A DNA stretch of 64,000 nt from Trogon surrucura. Lineage: Eukaryota; Chordata; Aves; Trogoniformes; Trogonidae. The stretch is from the NCBI GenBank assembly GCA_020746105.1, contig CM036618.1, positions 112,041,308-112,105,307 on the forward strand, in the 5' to 3' direction. The notes below the pieces were generated by a model, which worked only from the letters and a program-made list of their open reading frames with translations, was not told the origin of the DNA and ran no database searches. How positions within the stretch are numbered: the first letter of the stretch is position 1; each line of letters starts with the position of its first letter. The position numbers were made by a program, and so were the translations under genes. Below are positions 36,251 to 49,149 of this stretch, one piece after another.

Positions 36251-38195
36251 ACTTGATACAACTAAAGTTTTAAACCAGGCAATTTAGCTGAAAGAAGGCA
36301 CGTTATTCAGGAACAGAGTACATCTTTTACCAGTATTGCTCGATATCTGGTTCTTGAACATTAAATGAAGGTCTTGATGTAGAGAGCTCTTGTATCTTTG
36401 AAAGTGAAGTGAGAAAGTTTAACATCTTAGCGGGATTTCACACGGAGTAGCCTGGAGGTTTCAAATTGTGTAACATTTCCTAAAAAGACTTGGAAAAACT
36501 GTTCTCCCCTGTTCTTCAACAAAAGATGAAATTGTGGTACAAGAAAACTAGAATACTGATGGCTGATATATATAACATGTCTCACTCAGCACTTGCTCCA
36601 TCACTCCCTTTGAATTCAGTTCTATACATAAAATTTATCTACATGAATTAATGGATTTTGTGATTTGTTTTGTTATAAAACATGAAGGCTTCCCCACAAA
36701 CCTTCTGTAACAGGAATTACAGCAAAAGTGGGAGAGGAAGAGCGGTGATAAGTACAGGGAAGGTATATAACGCTTGATGAGTAAATTTTTGTGTAAAAAC
36801 CTGTTCTTTACAGCAATGATAAAATTTCTATTTGCTTCACTGGAACGACAGTGTCACCTCTGTTTTCAGAGAAGGTGTTTATACTTAGAGAAAGTCTTCC
36901 CTAAAGGTGTTCCTGAAGATTAATACCAGCATTAGTATTGGGAATACATTAGAGACACCTTCACCTGAAACAGAAGACATTTTCAAAGAAACATTTATCC
37001 AAATTAAGTATTTGTTGAAGACAACATTAAGATTTTCAGAAAACTTGAAATTATAGAGGTTACAATTTCAAATTTAAAAAGCAACTCAAGTGTTCAAAAC
37101 ATGAAGTCACCCAGTTCGGCTTGAAAATTTTGCTCGAAAATTTTGCTTCAGGAAAATTTACCTGTGAGTATGAACTCCTGTGGGGAAAAATACTTCTGAG
37201 ACTAGCAACTCACTGGCTAACTTAAATATATTGGCATTTTTTTCAGCTTACAATTTTTTCTTTCAGTCAACTGGCATTTTTTAAAATTATTTTTTTAGAT
37301 TTCAACAGAGAGGTAAAAGATAAATAAAAGATGGGGTTTGAACATTATGAGCTATTATACGATCTTTTCCTGCAAATATTTACAAGAAAACAAACAAAAA
37401 AGCAAAACTGAAAAAAAAATATGACTTGAGAAAATCTCACATTCAAAGGGCAAGTACTCTTTGGCTTTTAACAATCTGGCCTTTCCTAGGACACTCTGCC
37501 TGTGTTGTTCCTGAGGCTGTGGCTTTGCTTAGATGTGGTTCTCACTTTAGAATAGTTTTCTTACTAAATGAAACAAACTTTCTTTGGAAAATTTACACGT
37601 TACTCCTAAACCTGCTCGCATGACTTTTGAAGTTGAAACTGTCATTTTCGAAAGAAACTTGAGTTCACCTGAGATTAAGGTGTCTGAAAGAGATAACAGA
37701 GCTTCTCCATCAGCTCATTCAGATTTTCGTTCCATCTGTTAAGAGCCTTCTGTGTGTGTGTGTGTGTGTCGCAGCCTTTACAACACCGTTGTGGTTTTCT
37801 TTTCATTTAGTCTTTCTGGTTAGGCATGACCCACTCAATGTGATGAACTACCACCTTCTTGTTTATACATGCTGACTCAACTGTATCTGTAGACATGTTG
37901 TAAATGCCATTGTTGAAAGTCTTCTGACATTTCTTCTAGTTTGCAGTATGGCTACCAGGTGCTCTAGTCATAGACCTGTGTGCCATCCACTCCTGCTCTG
38001 CAAGTCATAGTGTGGCAGATGTTCTTGCTTGTTGCAAAATTCTTATTTCTACAATGAAATTCGGTAGCCATGCAGATGATCAAAAATCTATAGGTGTATA
38101 GCATGGAAGTGACAGGGTTCCTCGCCTTGTCATACCACTACAACAAAGGTGACTTTATGGGTTTCTTTGCTACATCTTTCTCATGTCATTGCAGT
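36251..38195. other. Unique non-coding DNA with a (TG)n microsatellite
   Basis: No gene was recognised. It includes a 13-bp tandem duplication, GAAAATTTTGCTC (37123-37135 with a 12-bp second copy at 37136-37147), and the dinucleotide repeat listed separately. Confidence 0.55.
37751..37769. repeat. (TG)9 dinucleotide microsatellite
   Basis: A 19-nt alternating TG run followed by TCGCAG. Probably polymorphic in length; no function evident. Confidence 0.95.
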
Positions 38196-38656
38196 TGTTG
38201 GAGTGAGTCCAGAGTAGGGCCATGAAGATTATCAGGGGGCTATAGCACCTCCGCTGTGTGGGCAGGCTGAGACAGTTGGGTTGTTCAGCCTGGAGAAGAG
38301 AAGGCTCCAGGGAGACCTTACAGCAACCTTCCAGCACCTGAAGGGACTACAGGAAAGACAGAGAGGGACTGTTCATAAGGGAGTGTAGTGACAGGATGAG
38401 GGATAATGGTTTCAAACTGAGAGAGGGTAGATTTAGATTAGGTGCTAGGAAGTTCTTTCCTCTGAAGGTGGTGAGACACTGGATCAGGTTGCCCAGAGAA
38501 GTTGTGGATGTCTCATCCCTGGAAGTCTTTAAAGTCTGGTTAGCTGGGGCTTTGAGCAACCCGGTCTATTGGGAGATGTCGCTGCCCATGGCAGAGGGGT
38601 TGGAACTAGATGATCTTTAAGGCCTCTTAAAACTCAAACCATTCTGTGATTCTGTG
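38196..38656 (+). mobile_element. CR1 LINE 3' end, sense orientation, 461 bp
   Basis: It begins TTGGAGTGAGTCCAGAGTAG and runs through TTGTTCAGCCTGGAGAAGAG, GGCTCCAGGGAGACCTTACA, GCAACCTTCCAGCACCTGAA, GGTAGATTTAGATTAGGTGC, TGGTGAGACACTGGATCAGG and TGGAACTAGATGATC. It closes with ATTCTGTGATTCTGTG, a variant of the CR1 tail. The first part corresponds to the C-terminal ORF2 region (VQPGEEKAPG-like blocks), and the rest to the 3' region. Frames across it are broken. It shares its subtype with 28125-28454. Confidence 0.95.
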
Positions 38657-41600
38657 TTAGATTCTATAAACACACACATTAAGATGTATACATTCACTGC
38701 ACCTGCATTGCACCGGCAAATAACCTGGGTAAAAACATTCATATTGTTTGACTCTTTTTTTCTTCCTCCAATTATGAATCAACTTGAGACTATCTCAAGA
38801 GAGTAGCTGTATCTCCAATGAATTTAAAATCAAATTTGCCTCAGAAAATACCGCACAGATGCACCAGGAAATATATAATTTTTTTTTTATTCATTGTTGT
38901 TTTACATTCACTGCTTATATGAAGAGGTTTAGCTTCAAAGAGACTGAGGAGAAATGATATTTAGCTTCACATATAGAATATAAGCAAAGAGTTGTGAATT
39001 GTTTGTGTTATTTTTCAGTCTTCAGTGAATCAAACCAAAATCACACCAGAAGTTCTAACAAATAATTCTAGTTTATTACTGCTAATTATAAAAAGAAAAA
39101 CACTTGTGTAGATAAAACAAAGTTATTTCAAGTAAGTTACCAACATAGAAATGACCACTACGAGTCTTATCTGTCTTATTTTCCCTGCTTTATAGATGAT
39201 TAAAGAATTTTAAAATTTAAAAAATAATAAATATAAAGATCTCTTGCTAATTAATATTTTCAGGTAGTGTATTCATTTCTATTTTGGCTGTTACATGGAT
39301 AGTATCCCAGCCATTAGACTCTGCTGCCAGCTCAGGTCCTTTTCAAACGTTTGTGAATCAATGCAGCTCTTCACATGAAGGAACTTTGCAGGAAGAGTTA
39401 ATGAGAAGAAATGTATAGCTCATTTATTGGAATGTGGAGTAAGCTTCAGAACTTACTGTTACTTGGTGCCGGTTACAGAATTTCTGCTTAGCACAGTTCA
39501 CTTACTAAAATTTTCAATTTTCACTTCTCATTTAGGTAATTTCCCATAGATTGAGATTATCTATGCAAGATCTTCTTTGCAAATGGTCAACATATCCATA
39601 CACATGGAAATAAAATTCACTGAGAATTGTTAATTAAAATATCCAGCTCCCAGTTAAAAGGAGGTTAAAGGTACAAACACTTAATTCTAACCTCATATAA
39701 TGTCTCTCTCAGAAAAAAAAAACCCAAAAAACCCTTAAGAACAAGTTTCTGAGTTTTGAGATCTGGTAAGTTACATAATCATCATTTGAAGTATAAAAAT
39801 ATTGCTTCCTACTCACCCATTTCATATCCTTATGCTATGGAATGCTTTCTATAAAGTTTCATCAGATTGTTCCAGTGTGGTTTTCTTCAGGTTTGCTATA
39901 TGCATTAGACCACAGATAGTATTCATTAGAGGTTTCAATAGAAAACAAGCAATTTATACTTGGATATGTCATAAATCTTGAAAAAGCAATCAAGCAGCTT
40001 CATAGCAACTGTTTCCAAAAGTAGCTGAAATAATGTTTTGGGGGTTTTTATTTGGTTGATTTAGGTTTTTTGTACATTGAGACTTTAGAAGGTCTATGGG
40101 AGTTGCACACTACTACGCTTCACTAGAAATAGATGTGAAATAGGAAGAGAGCTTTATTAAAGTTAAATATTGCATAATAGAGGCATGAAAACAATATGAG
40201 AAAATCAAGCTTACACTGACAATTGAAAGGATAATTGTGCCTACTAAGTTTTACTTATCAGTTAGGAGTAAAAGAAATAAAAGGCATCTGACATTTTAAA
40301 AAATACTATTTTCATTAATCTTTCAGGGTGGTTTTAGATAGCATTGTTGCACTGGAGTCAGCAGAGCTGTGTCACTTTATTCTATATAACAATGTGATCC
40401 AAGAGACCTCAGGGAAAATAAACAAAATTGTAAGAAATGATGTCTTGTCATAAACTATAAACGCTGGCTAAGCAACAGGAAACAAAAAAAATTTCTTGTT
40501 GGTATTATTCATGGGGAGAAGAGATTTGTTATGATTCACATCACTTTTATTTAGTTTGAGCTAGTTGTTTCATCCTGAAGAAAACCTGGAGCACCTTTAA
40601 AAGCGTGATTTTGCGGTTTGGTCCGTTCTGCAGACAGATTCCCAGAGGCTGTTGACTGCTGTGTTACCGATGACTTGAGGAAAAACATACCGTGTATATC
40701 CCTGGAAAGTTAAGGTATACTGAGTTAAATGCAGAACTGTGTAAACTGATATTAACATAAAAAGATTTAGAATTACTGTCAGAGGTGATGTCTCAGAATG
40801 TCTTCTGAAGGTATAAATCGATTCTGGCTAACAAGTTAGGATCTGTGTATTTGTTACTGGATATATATTATATTAGAGTGAATTTCATTTTGAGGAATAC
40901 TCGCATACAGAACAAAGAGCATTATTTTGCGAGTATGCAGTAGTTGAACTAAGGCTACTATTTATTATGTTTGTGAGTAATAAAAGTTAATGTTATCTCT
41001 CTTTCACTTTTCTGTCTAGGATGTGTAGATGACTGCTTGTGACATTTCTTTTTTTCTCATTCTGATGTATTTTAAAAACTGATTAGTAAAAGTATTTGAA
41101 GTAGTCACACATCAGTTTCAATATTTTGTCTCCAGGACAACATACACTGCTTTGTATTGCTGACTTCCATGTTTCACCATACTTCTTCTAATCTCATTCT
41201 ACCCTCTCTTTTGGATCTTCCTAGGTCAGTAGCATGGTCTGAACTGGGAGCAACCAAAAACAACCCAGGGTAAAAAAGAAATAGTAATCTTAATGTAGCT
41301 TTTCTGCTCTATTTTCTTATACATATAAAGGCAGATGCCATAAAAGATTACTATGCTGTCAAGCAGTGAGTCGGGCAGTATGAGTGACAATATTCATGTA
41401 TAGGTAGACAGTAGCCTAAACACATATACTTATGAAATTTGAAATAATAAAAACTTACAATAAGAAGATGTGGGACTATTTTGGGGAGCTCGGTGGTGTT
41501 CCATTATATGGAGCAAATGAAGAAGAAAAATAAATTACAATAACTATATGAAAGGATAAAGGAGTTAATTCTCAGAGGATATGTCAGTACTTGTGATACT

Positions 41601-44600
41601 GTCTTACATCTTCTTCTCTTCTCAGATATGAATGGAGGTTAAGCCTGATTAAAAATGAGAAGATGTGAAAAAAATTATTCTGAATTAGTTATTAAAGAAA
41701 AGAGAAACGTGAGGGAAGTTTGCCTGAAGTATTTTTATTAAGGATAACGGTGTAAATTGATTAATCGCACAATTCAAGCAAATTTAATTTAGAGTTAGGA
41801 TTAAAGAACTCGGCATGTGCTGCTTACAGGAAACCAGCAGCATTGAAAATTCATTGGGACTTCTCTGGACCACATTCCATCAGAGGCTGTGTGAATTCGA
41901 GAGTGGATAGAACATAAATTGAGATAATACTCAGGTCTTTTCCCCAAACATCCTTGTAATGTTATAATGCAATTCTACTATAATAGTATTCTTGGAACTT
42001 CTTTTGCTTGAAACTTCAATGATGTGCTCTGGTATAAAGTACCTATTAGTTGCAAGAAGAAAAGTACCAATTACAATAAACTGTGTAACATTCTTAATAC
42101 TTTATTGTTTTCTAACTTCTTACAGATTTTCATGAGATGCTAAATGTTGAACAATTTAAAATTTTAAATAGAAATATCAGCTGCTGAGTAGTACATCACA
42201 AATCATCTGGGAAAGTATACATTCTTATAGCTATTGATTCAGTGTCTCTACAAACTCAGTCAATTATTTCTGTATGATCAAATATAAATTAATTTTTTTT
42301 TTTTTTTTTTAATCAAAGAGTGATTGTTTTATAAACTTGTATAAACAGTGGAGTTAATAGGCTATACCAGTAAGAGAAATCTGATTGCTCCCGGGATATT
42401 GGCACAAGAGTTTTAATGCCAGGTTGCTAGCTTCTGAAAATGACTATGCGAGTGACATAGAATTGCTGCCTAGACAGGAGGTATTAAAGACCACCACTTC
42501 AGGCTCAGTTGTCTGCCTCAAAAGAAGAAAGGCTTTTAAGAAGTAATTTCCTATCGCCGCTGACAAGTTCGTTTGTTTGCTTGTGATGCTGAGGGCCACT
42601 CAGCAATATGAAATGAGAAGCCTTTTCTCCTTCTCTTTCCCTCTAAAGATAGGAGAAATTGGAAAACCTTCACATGCCACAAATCTCTTGACAAAGATTA
42701 TTGGAAGTGAATTATGATAATTCCTTGAAGGTTTTAATCATGAAGAAAGTGTTCAGGAAGACAGAGAATAAGACTAGAATGGTCTCTCCATCAGTGTATC
42801 AGCAGGGACACTGAAGGGAAATCTGTGCTGTCTGAGGTGTTATGTGTTTTGCAGATAGTTGTACAGTGGATCCAAATCTATTTTGGTTTTTTTCGATCCT
42901 CTTGTTCCCTAGAGACACATAGGAGACTTTCTAGGGTAAATGAGTAGGAAATGATTAAAGCAAACGATTTTGTAACTTTGCCTCTACTTATTCTTTCCTT
43001 TGTCATTGGTGTTTCAATTTGACATATTGTCATACCTCTGAGAGGACAGTCAGTTCCTGGGATTTTTGCCTTGGAAAAAAAAAAAATCATTGGCATATAC
43101 TCTTTATGAAATTCCTTTTATCTACGTTTCTGTGAGAAAGATCATAAAAAACAAAGGAGTGACAGGCTGTTTTCCAAGAATTTCAATCCATTACAAATGT
43201 CTACATCCAAGGGAGTACATCGCTACAAAAATCACCTCTTAACACCACCAAAATAAAGGACAAATATGTGTTATTTTCTTCCTTTCCTGTCTTCTGTAGC
43301 ATCATCGTTATCATTATCATACTGAAACTATAAAACCAAAGACGTGTTCAGGCATGCAAATCTCAAATTCCAAAAGAATGTGTCCTTTTTCTAGTGAGTA
43401 AGCTCTGGGATTTAAGATGAAATTATTAACTGCTCGGGAACTTATATCATTCTTTTTATTTTGGGAGTAATTGGGAGTAATTAGTTGAAGGTAAAGGAAA
43501 AAATTAAACAGAATCCAAGGAGAGATAATCTTACAGTAAAACTCTTAGACTGTGGAAATATACTTAAGGGAACCAACGATACACTAGACAAAGTGTTAGG
43601 AAATCTATCATTTGTGTATATATGACCTCAAGTGAAAAAAAGGATACTTTAAGGCACTTAAAATTACTTGAAGGCCACACTTTGAATTGTGATAGTTCTT
43701 TCTGCACAAGCTCTGTTTTGCTGAAGTGTTATTGCACATACACTCTGGGTCATTCTCCCTGTGTTCCTATGAAATTCTTGCCTTACGTGTTACTCTCAAG
43801 AGCATATTTACAAATTCTTAGAAAAGATAATTCAAATCTGCAGGATGAGGAAAATTTGAAATAGTAAATATGAGAATGGGAACACAAATGGATGTTAATA
43901 CCAATTTATGATTTTTAGTAAAAGTTATATCCTTCTGTTGAGATTGAACTCTGACTAAGGTAGGGTTTACGGAAAGTCATATTCCTGCAGAGGTTTGTAA
44001 TGCAAACAGATGTTGAACAGACAGAAAAACCTGTAATTCCTTGGCAGTTGAGGCCTCAAGTTCTCGGTAGCTGCTGATGGGGATCAGGTTTTCACATTTT
44101 ACCAGCACTCAGCAATTCCCACTTATGATTGGACATTCAAAATGTACACGCCAGTGAAGCTGAAAATTTCGAGTTCTACTGATTTTCCTTATCATCCAAA
44201 AAAGATATTGCGACACACCTAAAACCAAAATCTAATTTTGTTATCAAAAGACCACCCTTCATTTGTTTCTTAATTTTTTGAGGAATTCTTTTAAAAGAAT
44301 CAAACAAGCCCAAACAAGGTACTCTAGGAATATTTTTAATTGAGAATTTTATTTCAGGTCCAGCAGAACAGGGATAACTGAGTCCATGCCTTGAGCAATG
44401 AGATAAATCTAACTCTGTTGCTCTTAAAAGTGTCCATGTGCAGTAGATTTAATACAGCAATACAAATAGCCTTGGAAGAATAGTGATAATAAAAAAAAAT
44501 AACCCCCCATATCTTCAAATCTGCTTAATTCAATACCCAAGTATCTAGGGCATATGTTAAAGTAACCACAGATCACTTTAATTAAAATCTCATAAATTCA

Positions 44601-47600
44601 TAAGCTTTGAAAGCTGCATCTTTTTAAAGTGAGTTTTCTCACTACTTAGGGCCTTGAAATACCTGGTGGTTCTTTCACTTTTTCCACAGGAACTCCATTT
44701 AACCCAACACATATTAGATAACTTCTTTATTCTTAAAGATGATGTAAAAACTGCTACAGTTAATAGTAATCTACAGATTTTATAAAGATGTTGAGGATCA
44801 GTTTTGATTCTTCATAGCATAGTGGCAGATAAAATGTGAAGGGCTTTATGCTGGTTATTTGGACTAGACGAAAATAAAAAGAACTGTAGTGACTGTATAT
44901 AATGAAAGTATTTTTGGGCTGTTCCAAGTGTAAGTGGTCCAAAACAGCTAAACTCAGGGACCTTCTTAGACTGCAGTCACGGATTAGACAAGGATTTGTG
45001 GCAAGATGTAGCTGGGGAAGAAAAAGCTCATCTGTTCACTTGTAAATAGCTAGCTTAGCAAATGTACCGTGATACTAATGCCTCTAGGTAACTGAGTGTG
45101 TTATTTTTTTTTCTGTTTGATGCTTCTGAGTGGTCATTAGTATGTTCTTAGAAAAAATGAAATTAAGTATTTAAAGCTTTTTATATATAATAATTTTTTT
45201 TTTTTCTAGTGATTGTATCGTATGTCTCTAAATGGATAAAGAATCATCTCTGCTTTTGCAAAAACATATTGAAGGCAAAAACCACAGGTGGTATTATTTC
45301 TAGACACCACAGCTCATGATTGCAGTTACGTAGACTGTTAGAAATTTCCCTATCTTTTCAAATGTCCTTACTTTCAAGATGCTCAGAATCTATTCCTCCC
45401 TTTGTAGTCTGTATATGAAATGAGGGGGAACTGTTTCCTTTATATTCTGCTTTTTTTATTGGTCTCATTTGGATCAACAGTAGAGCAGAAAAGGAAGGCC
45501 AAAATATTTCTTCTAATGCCCCCTGTCTAAGCATGAATCCAAGGACTGAGTTCTGCATAGAAACATAAAAAATATTAGAGTAGCCTTTACTGGCTAAAGG
45601 GTCACTCATACAAGTGCTGGGGGTATTGGGTTTTATCTCTTTTCATCTTTAATGTGAGAGAGTTCTGAGAAAATATCCTGCAAGGACAGTTCAGTCCTTT
45701 ATACAGTTATTTGCTTTGTGCTGGCAGTTGGATACAGCAAGGAGCTCTTTATACCATCTTGTAAAGCAACATCTGCAGTTCTTTCTTATAATTATGCATA
45801 AAAATTAGAGAAAAGTTAAATCCCTCTAAGAAATCTTTTGGTTTTTACATAACTACTAATAGTTCTAGAACACCTATTGAGGGAAATATTTTCCCTGCTT
45901 GCTTCTCTTTCCTTTCATTTTGAAGCTCTGCTCAATTAAATACTAACTTTTTTAAATGCCACCTGATTTTATGAAAATAGCTTGCCAGACATTCAATGTG
46001 GAGACCAACTGACCATAAAAGCAGTGCATCAAAAGTCTAGTGCGTTTAGACATATACTTCTGTGAGGTATCTTAATGGCCCCATTTCTACTCTACCAAAT
46101 CACCCATTTTTGCCTGGAAAACCACTGCTGCTCCAGGTCCCAAACAATTCTGTTTGGAAAACAAAAGCATTCCTCTTCTGAAGACCACTTTGCTCCATTT
46201 GCATCCACTTTCTTGTGAGAGAGGAGCATGCAGCTGTTGACACCACTGGCTTCAAATGTTTTCTGTGCCTAACTACATATTAAACAAACCATCGTGCAGC
46301 AGGTGAGGAGGGTGTTGCTGCTGTGGTATCACAGGGGTGGTACATACTTAGGATAAGTGTATAATTTGACAGTTGAGAACTGCAAATTTGTGTGGTTTGT
46401 GAGGATTTGCAAGCAACATCAAACAGCTTCATGAGGTACAACCTGCAAACAGGTCTCTTTGGCTGAAGTAACCTTTATTGCAGTCAGTTGAAAACCCACT
46501 AAAATCAGTGTGGTTACAGCAGGTCTCATACCAAACCCTACTGCCAGATCTGGTTAGCTGTACTATGCACCTAGCCTGTGCTAAGTCTCTATCCCCTCTT
46601 CTTCCACCATTACAGGTGGGAAGTGTTGCAACAAAACTATTTCCTGACTACTCCTAAACTCCGTGTATAGGGAAGTACAGAGCCACCTTCTTGGATGCAT
46701 GCACAGTCTCACCAGAGAGAGAGAACAGGTTTGAATGCATTTGAACAGAACCTGGCTTGCTGATCTACTCTTTAAGAGCAGGATACACTACCAAATTGAA
46801 TTTGAGTCCTGAAAAAAAGAAAACAAATTGCAATGCCTGTTTTCAGAATATTTTCCTTTTTGAAATATGACTAGAAGATTTCATAGTGAGAAGTCTGATG
46901 ACAAATAGCAGAAGCAAGAATTATCTCTCTAAGGCTTTGTTTCTTAGCTTGAAATGCACATCACACCTGTCCCAAAACTGAGCTCTTCTCACATGCTTAC
47001 ATCAGTTGCTCTATTAGTAATGTGTAAGATTTTGTTCAACTCAAATACTGTGAAGAAGATAGTACAGTGTTCAAAATTATTTGTTGGCTTTTTTTTTGTG
47101 TCCTATTCCTAATTTTCTTGTTGTATAGTTTTTGTTTGGTGTAAAGTTTATTCCTGCACAAGTATCTTTTCAAATAGAAATAAATTTAGCATTTGAAAGC
47201 CTTTTCTCATCTAAGAGAAGTATAATTCTCTATCTACGTAATCCGATTCTGCTCTTGAATGCACCAGTTTAAACTTAAAGTGACTCTGAAATCAGCAGAG
47301 TAGCACAAAGTCTGTTTTGACAGTCTTTCTATTTCTATAAATCAGTCCTGAATGCCACAGTAACAATCTGCAAAACAAGACAGTTCTGCAAATAACAGTA
47401 GATTGTGTATACTTGTGTGGCCATTTAAAATAAAATGTTATTATGAAATATGCCTAATAGTCAACTTTGAAGCTTAAAACCACTTTACAGAAAAGAAACT
47501 ACAGGAAAACATCTCATTGAAAAAGATTTTGTACAATGTTCTTTTTACAGTGAATACTTGCCTTTATTCTTGTTTGCTAAAATAATGAAAACCTCAGTAA

Positions 47601-48576
47601 ATGTTAATCCTGAAAAGATTGCCCCAGCTCAAACATCTTTCTTGGTTAGTTTCACTATTTCATACAAGACAGGATCCTTTCTTTTAAACTTTGAGTGAGC
47701 AGATTTTCTTACATTAATTCAACAGGAGCTTGGGCTGTTGTTCAAAATTTTTTTTTTTATCTGCTGGAAGGATATAGTTGTTCATCTGAGGTGAAATAAT
47801 TTGCCATCTTTGTGTCTGAATATGTGACTTGTGAGTATAATAAGCTCAATGATATCACATATGCCTCTTTTGTTTTTCACTAAAGGAATAAAAATAAGGA
47901 TTATCACAGACCTATTCTGGCTTTTTTTTTTTTCCTTTGCCTTTTTAAGCAGCTTGCTTTCATTGAAAATACATTTGCAAGAGTAATATATTTGTTATAC
48001 AGCAAATACATAGCTCCTTATCCATCAAAATGATTGAATAGCAAGAACTGGGGTTCGCCATCTAGTGCTTACACAAATAAGAGTTTATGACAGGCTACCT
48101 TCTATGAGCTCATGACTCTCTGTATTATGAAACAGTAGGTGATATTACTCTGATCCAGCTCATCCACTCCCCATGGCCAATATATGAAATGCAGAACTAA
48201 AAAGCTGTTGTGAGAAAGGCTGTGAGGGAGAGATTCATAAACTGTTGCAAAATCAGCAGCGAAGTCTTTGTGGGAGGGGGCTATTCTAGCTTCTTCCTGC
48301 ATCCAAAAAAAAGTAAAAACAAAGAAGCAGGTATAGAAATCCATCAGTAAATATCAAAGTTGAGGGATACTGTTGCTGGAGTGGAAGAGCATTACTTCCT
48401 TATGACTGAAGCAACAGCCTGCTCCCAGGCTGTTCGCCACCCACCTGAGGTTCAGATAAAATCAGAGAGGACATGAGTCTGAAACAGATGATGATTCAGA
48501 CCCTATTCTGAATAAAAAGTAATCCTAAATCTCAAAATTATTGTTTGCTACTACATTTCAATTGCTTTTTTCCAAA
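38657..48576. other. Longest featureless stretch (about 10 kb)
   Basis: I found no gene, RNA gene or transposon in about 9.9 kb. Only short low-complexity tracts occur, such as T runs near 42293-42310 and 45194-45204 and a duplicated TTGGGAGTAA at 43461-43480. Segments at 42555-42600 and 46090-46260 look less AT-rich but gave no protein or repeat identity. This is consistent with a gene desert or a large intron. Confidence 0.55.
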
Positions 48577-49149
48577 GTCAAGAAGACCAGCAGGAGTAGG
48601 GAGGTAATTGTCCCACTGTACCCACTACTGGTGAGGCCACACCTTGAGTGTTGTGTCCAGTTTGGGGCACCTCAATACAAGAGAGATACCGAGGTGCTGG
48701 AGCAAGTGCAGAGGAGGGCAACAAAGCTGGTGAAGGGCCTGGAGAATAAATCTTACGAAGAACACTTGAAGGAGCTGGGGCTGTTTAGTTTGAAGAAGAG
48801 GAGGCTAAGGGGAGACCTCATCGCTCTCTACAACTACCTGCAAGGACATTGTAGAGAGGTTGGTGCTGGTCTCTTCTTGCACCTAATTAGCAATAGAACA
48901 AGAGATAATGGCTTCAAACTGCAACAGGGTAGGTTTAGACTGGACATTAGGGAAAAAAAATCACAGAAAGGGTAGTCAGATACTGGAATAAGCAACCCAA
49001 GAAAGGTGGTTGAGTCACCAACCCTCAATGTGTTTAAAGGTTGTTTAGATGTGGTGTTGGGGTTTAGGAGTGAACTTTGTATAGTAGGGTTAATGGTTGG
49101 ACTCGATAGTCCCAGGGTCTTTTCCAGTCTGAATGATTCTGTGATTCTA
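48577..49149 (+). mobile_element. CR1 LINE 3' end with recognisable ORF2 C-terminus
   Basis: This is the best-preserved CR1 copy here. From 48577 the + strand is open for about 125 codons of the ORF2 C-terminal region. It shows [46 protein letters not shown] and [13 protein letters not shown], the region after the reverse transcriptase domain. The frame breaks at an A8 run (48953-48960), after which the family blocks (VESPTLNVFKGCLDVVL, from 49006) continue in another frame. It ends in ATTCTGTGATTCTA. It is a 5'-truncated, non-functional retrotransposon relic, not a host gene. Confidence 0.96.
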
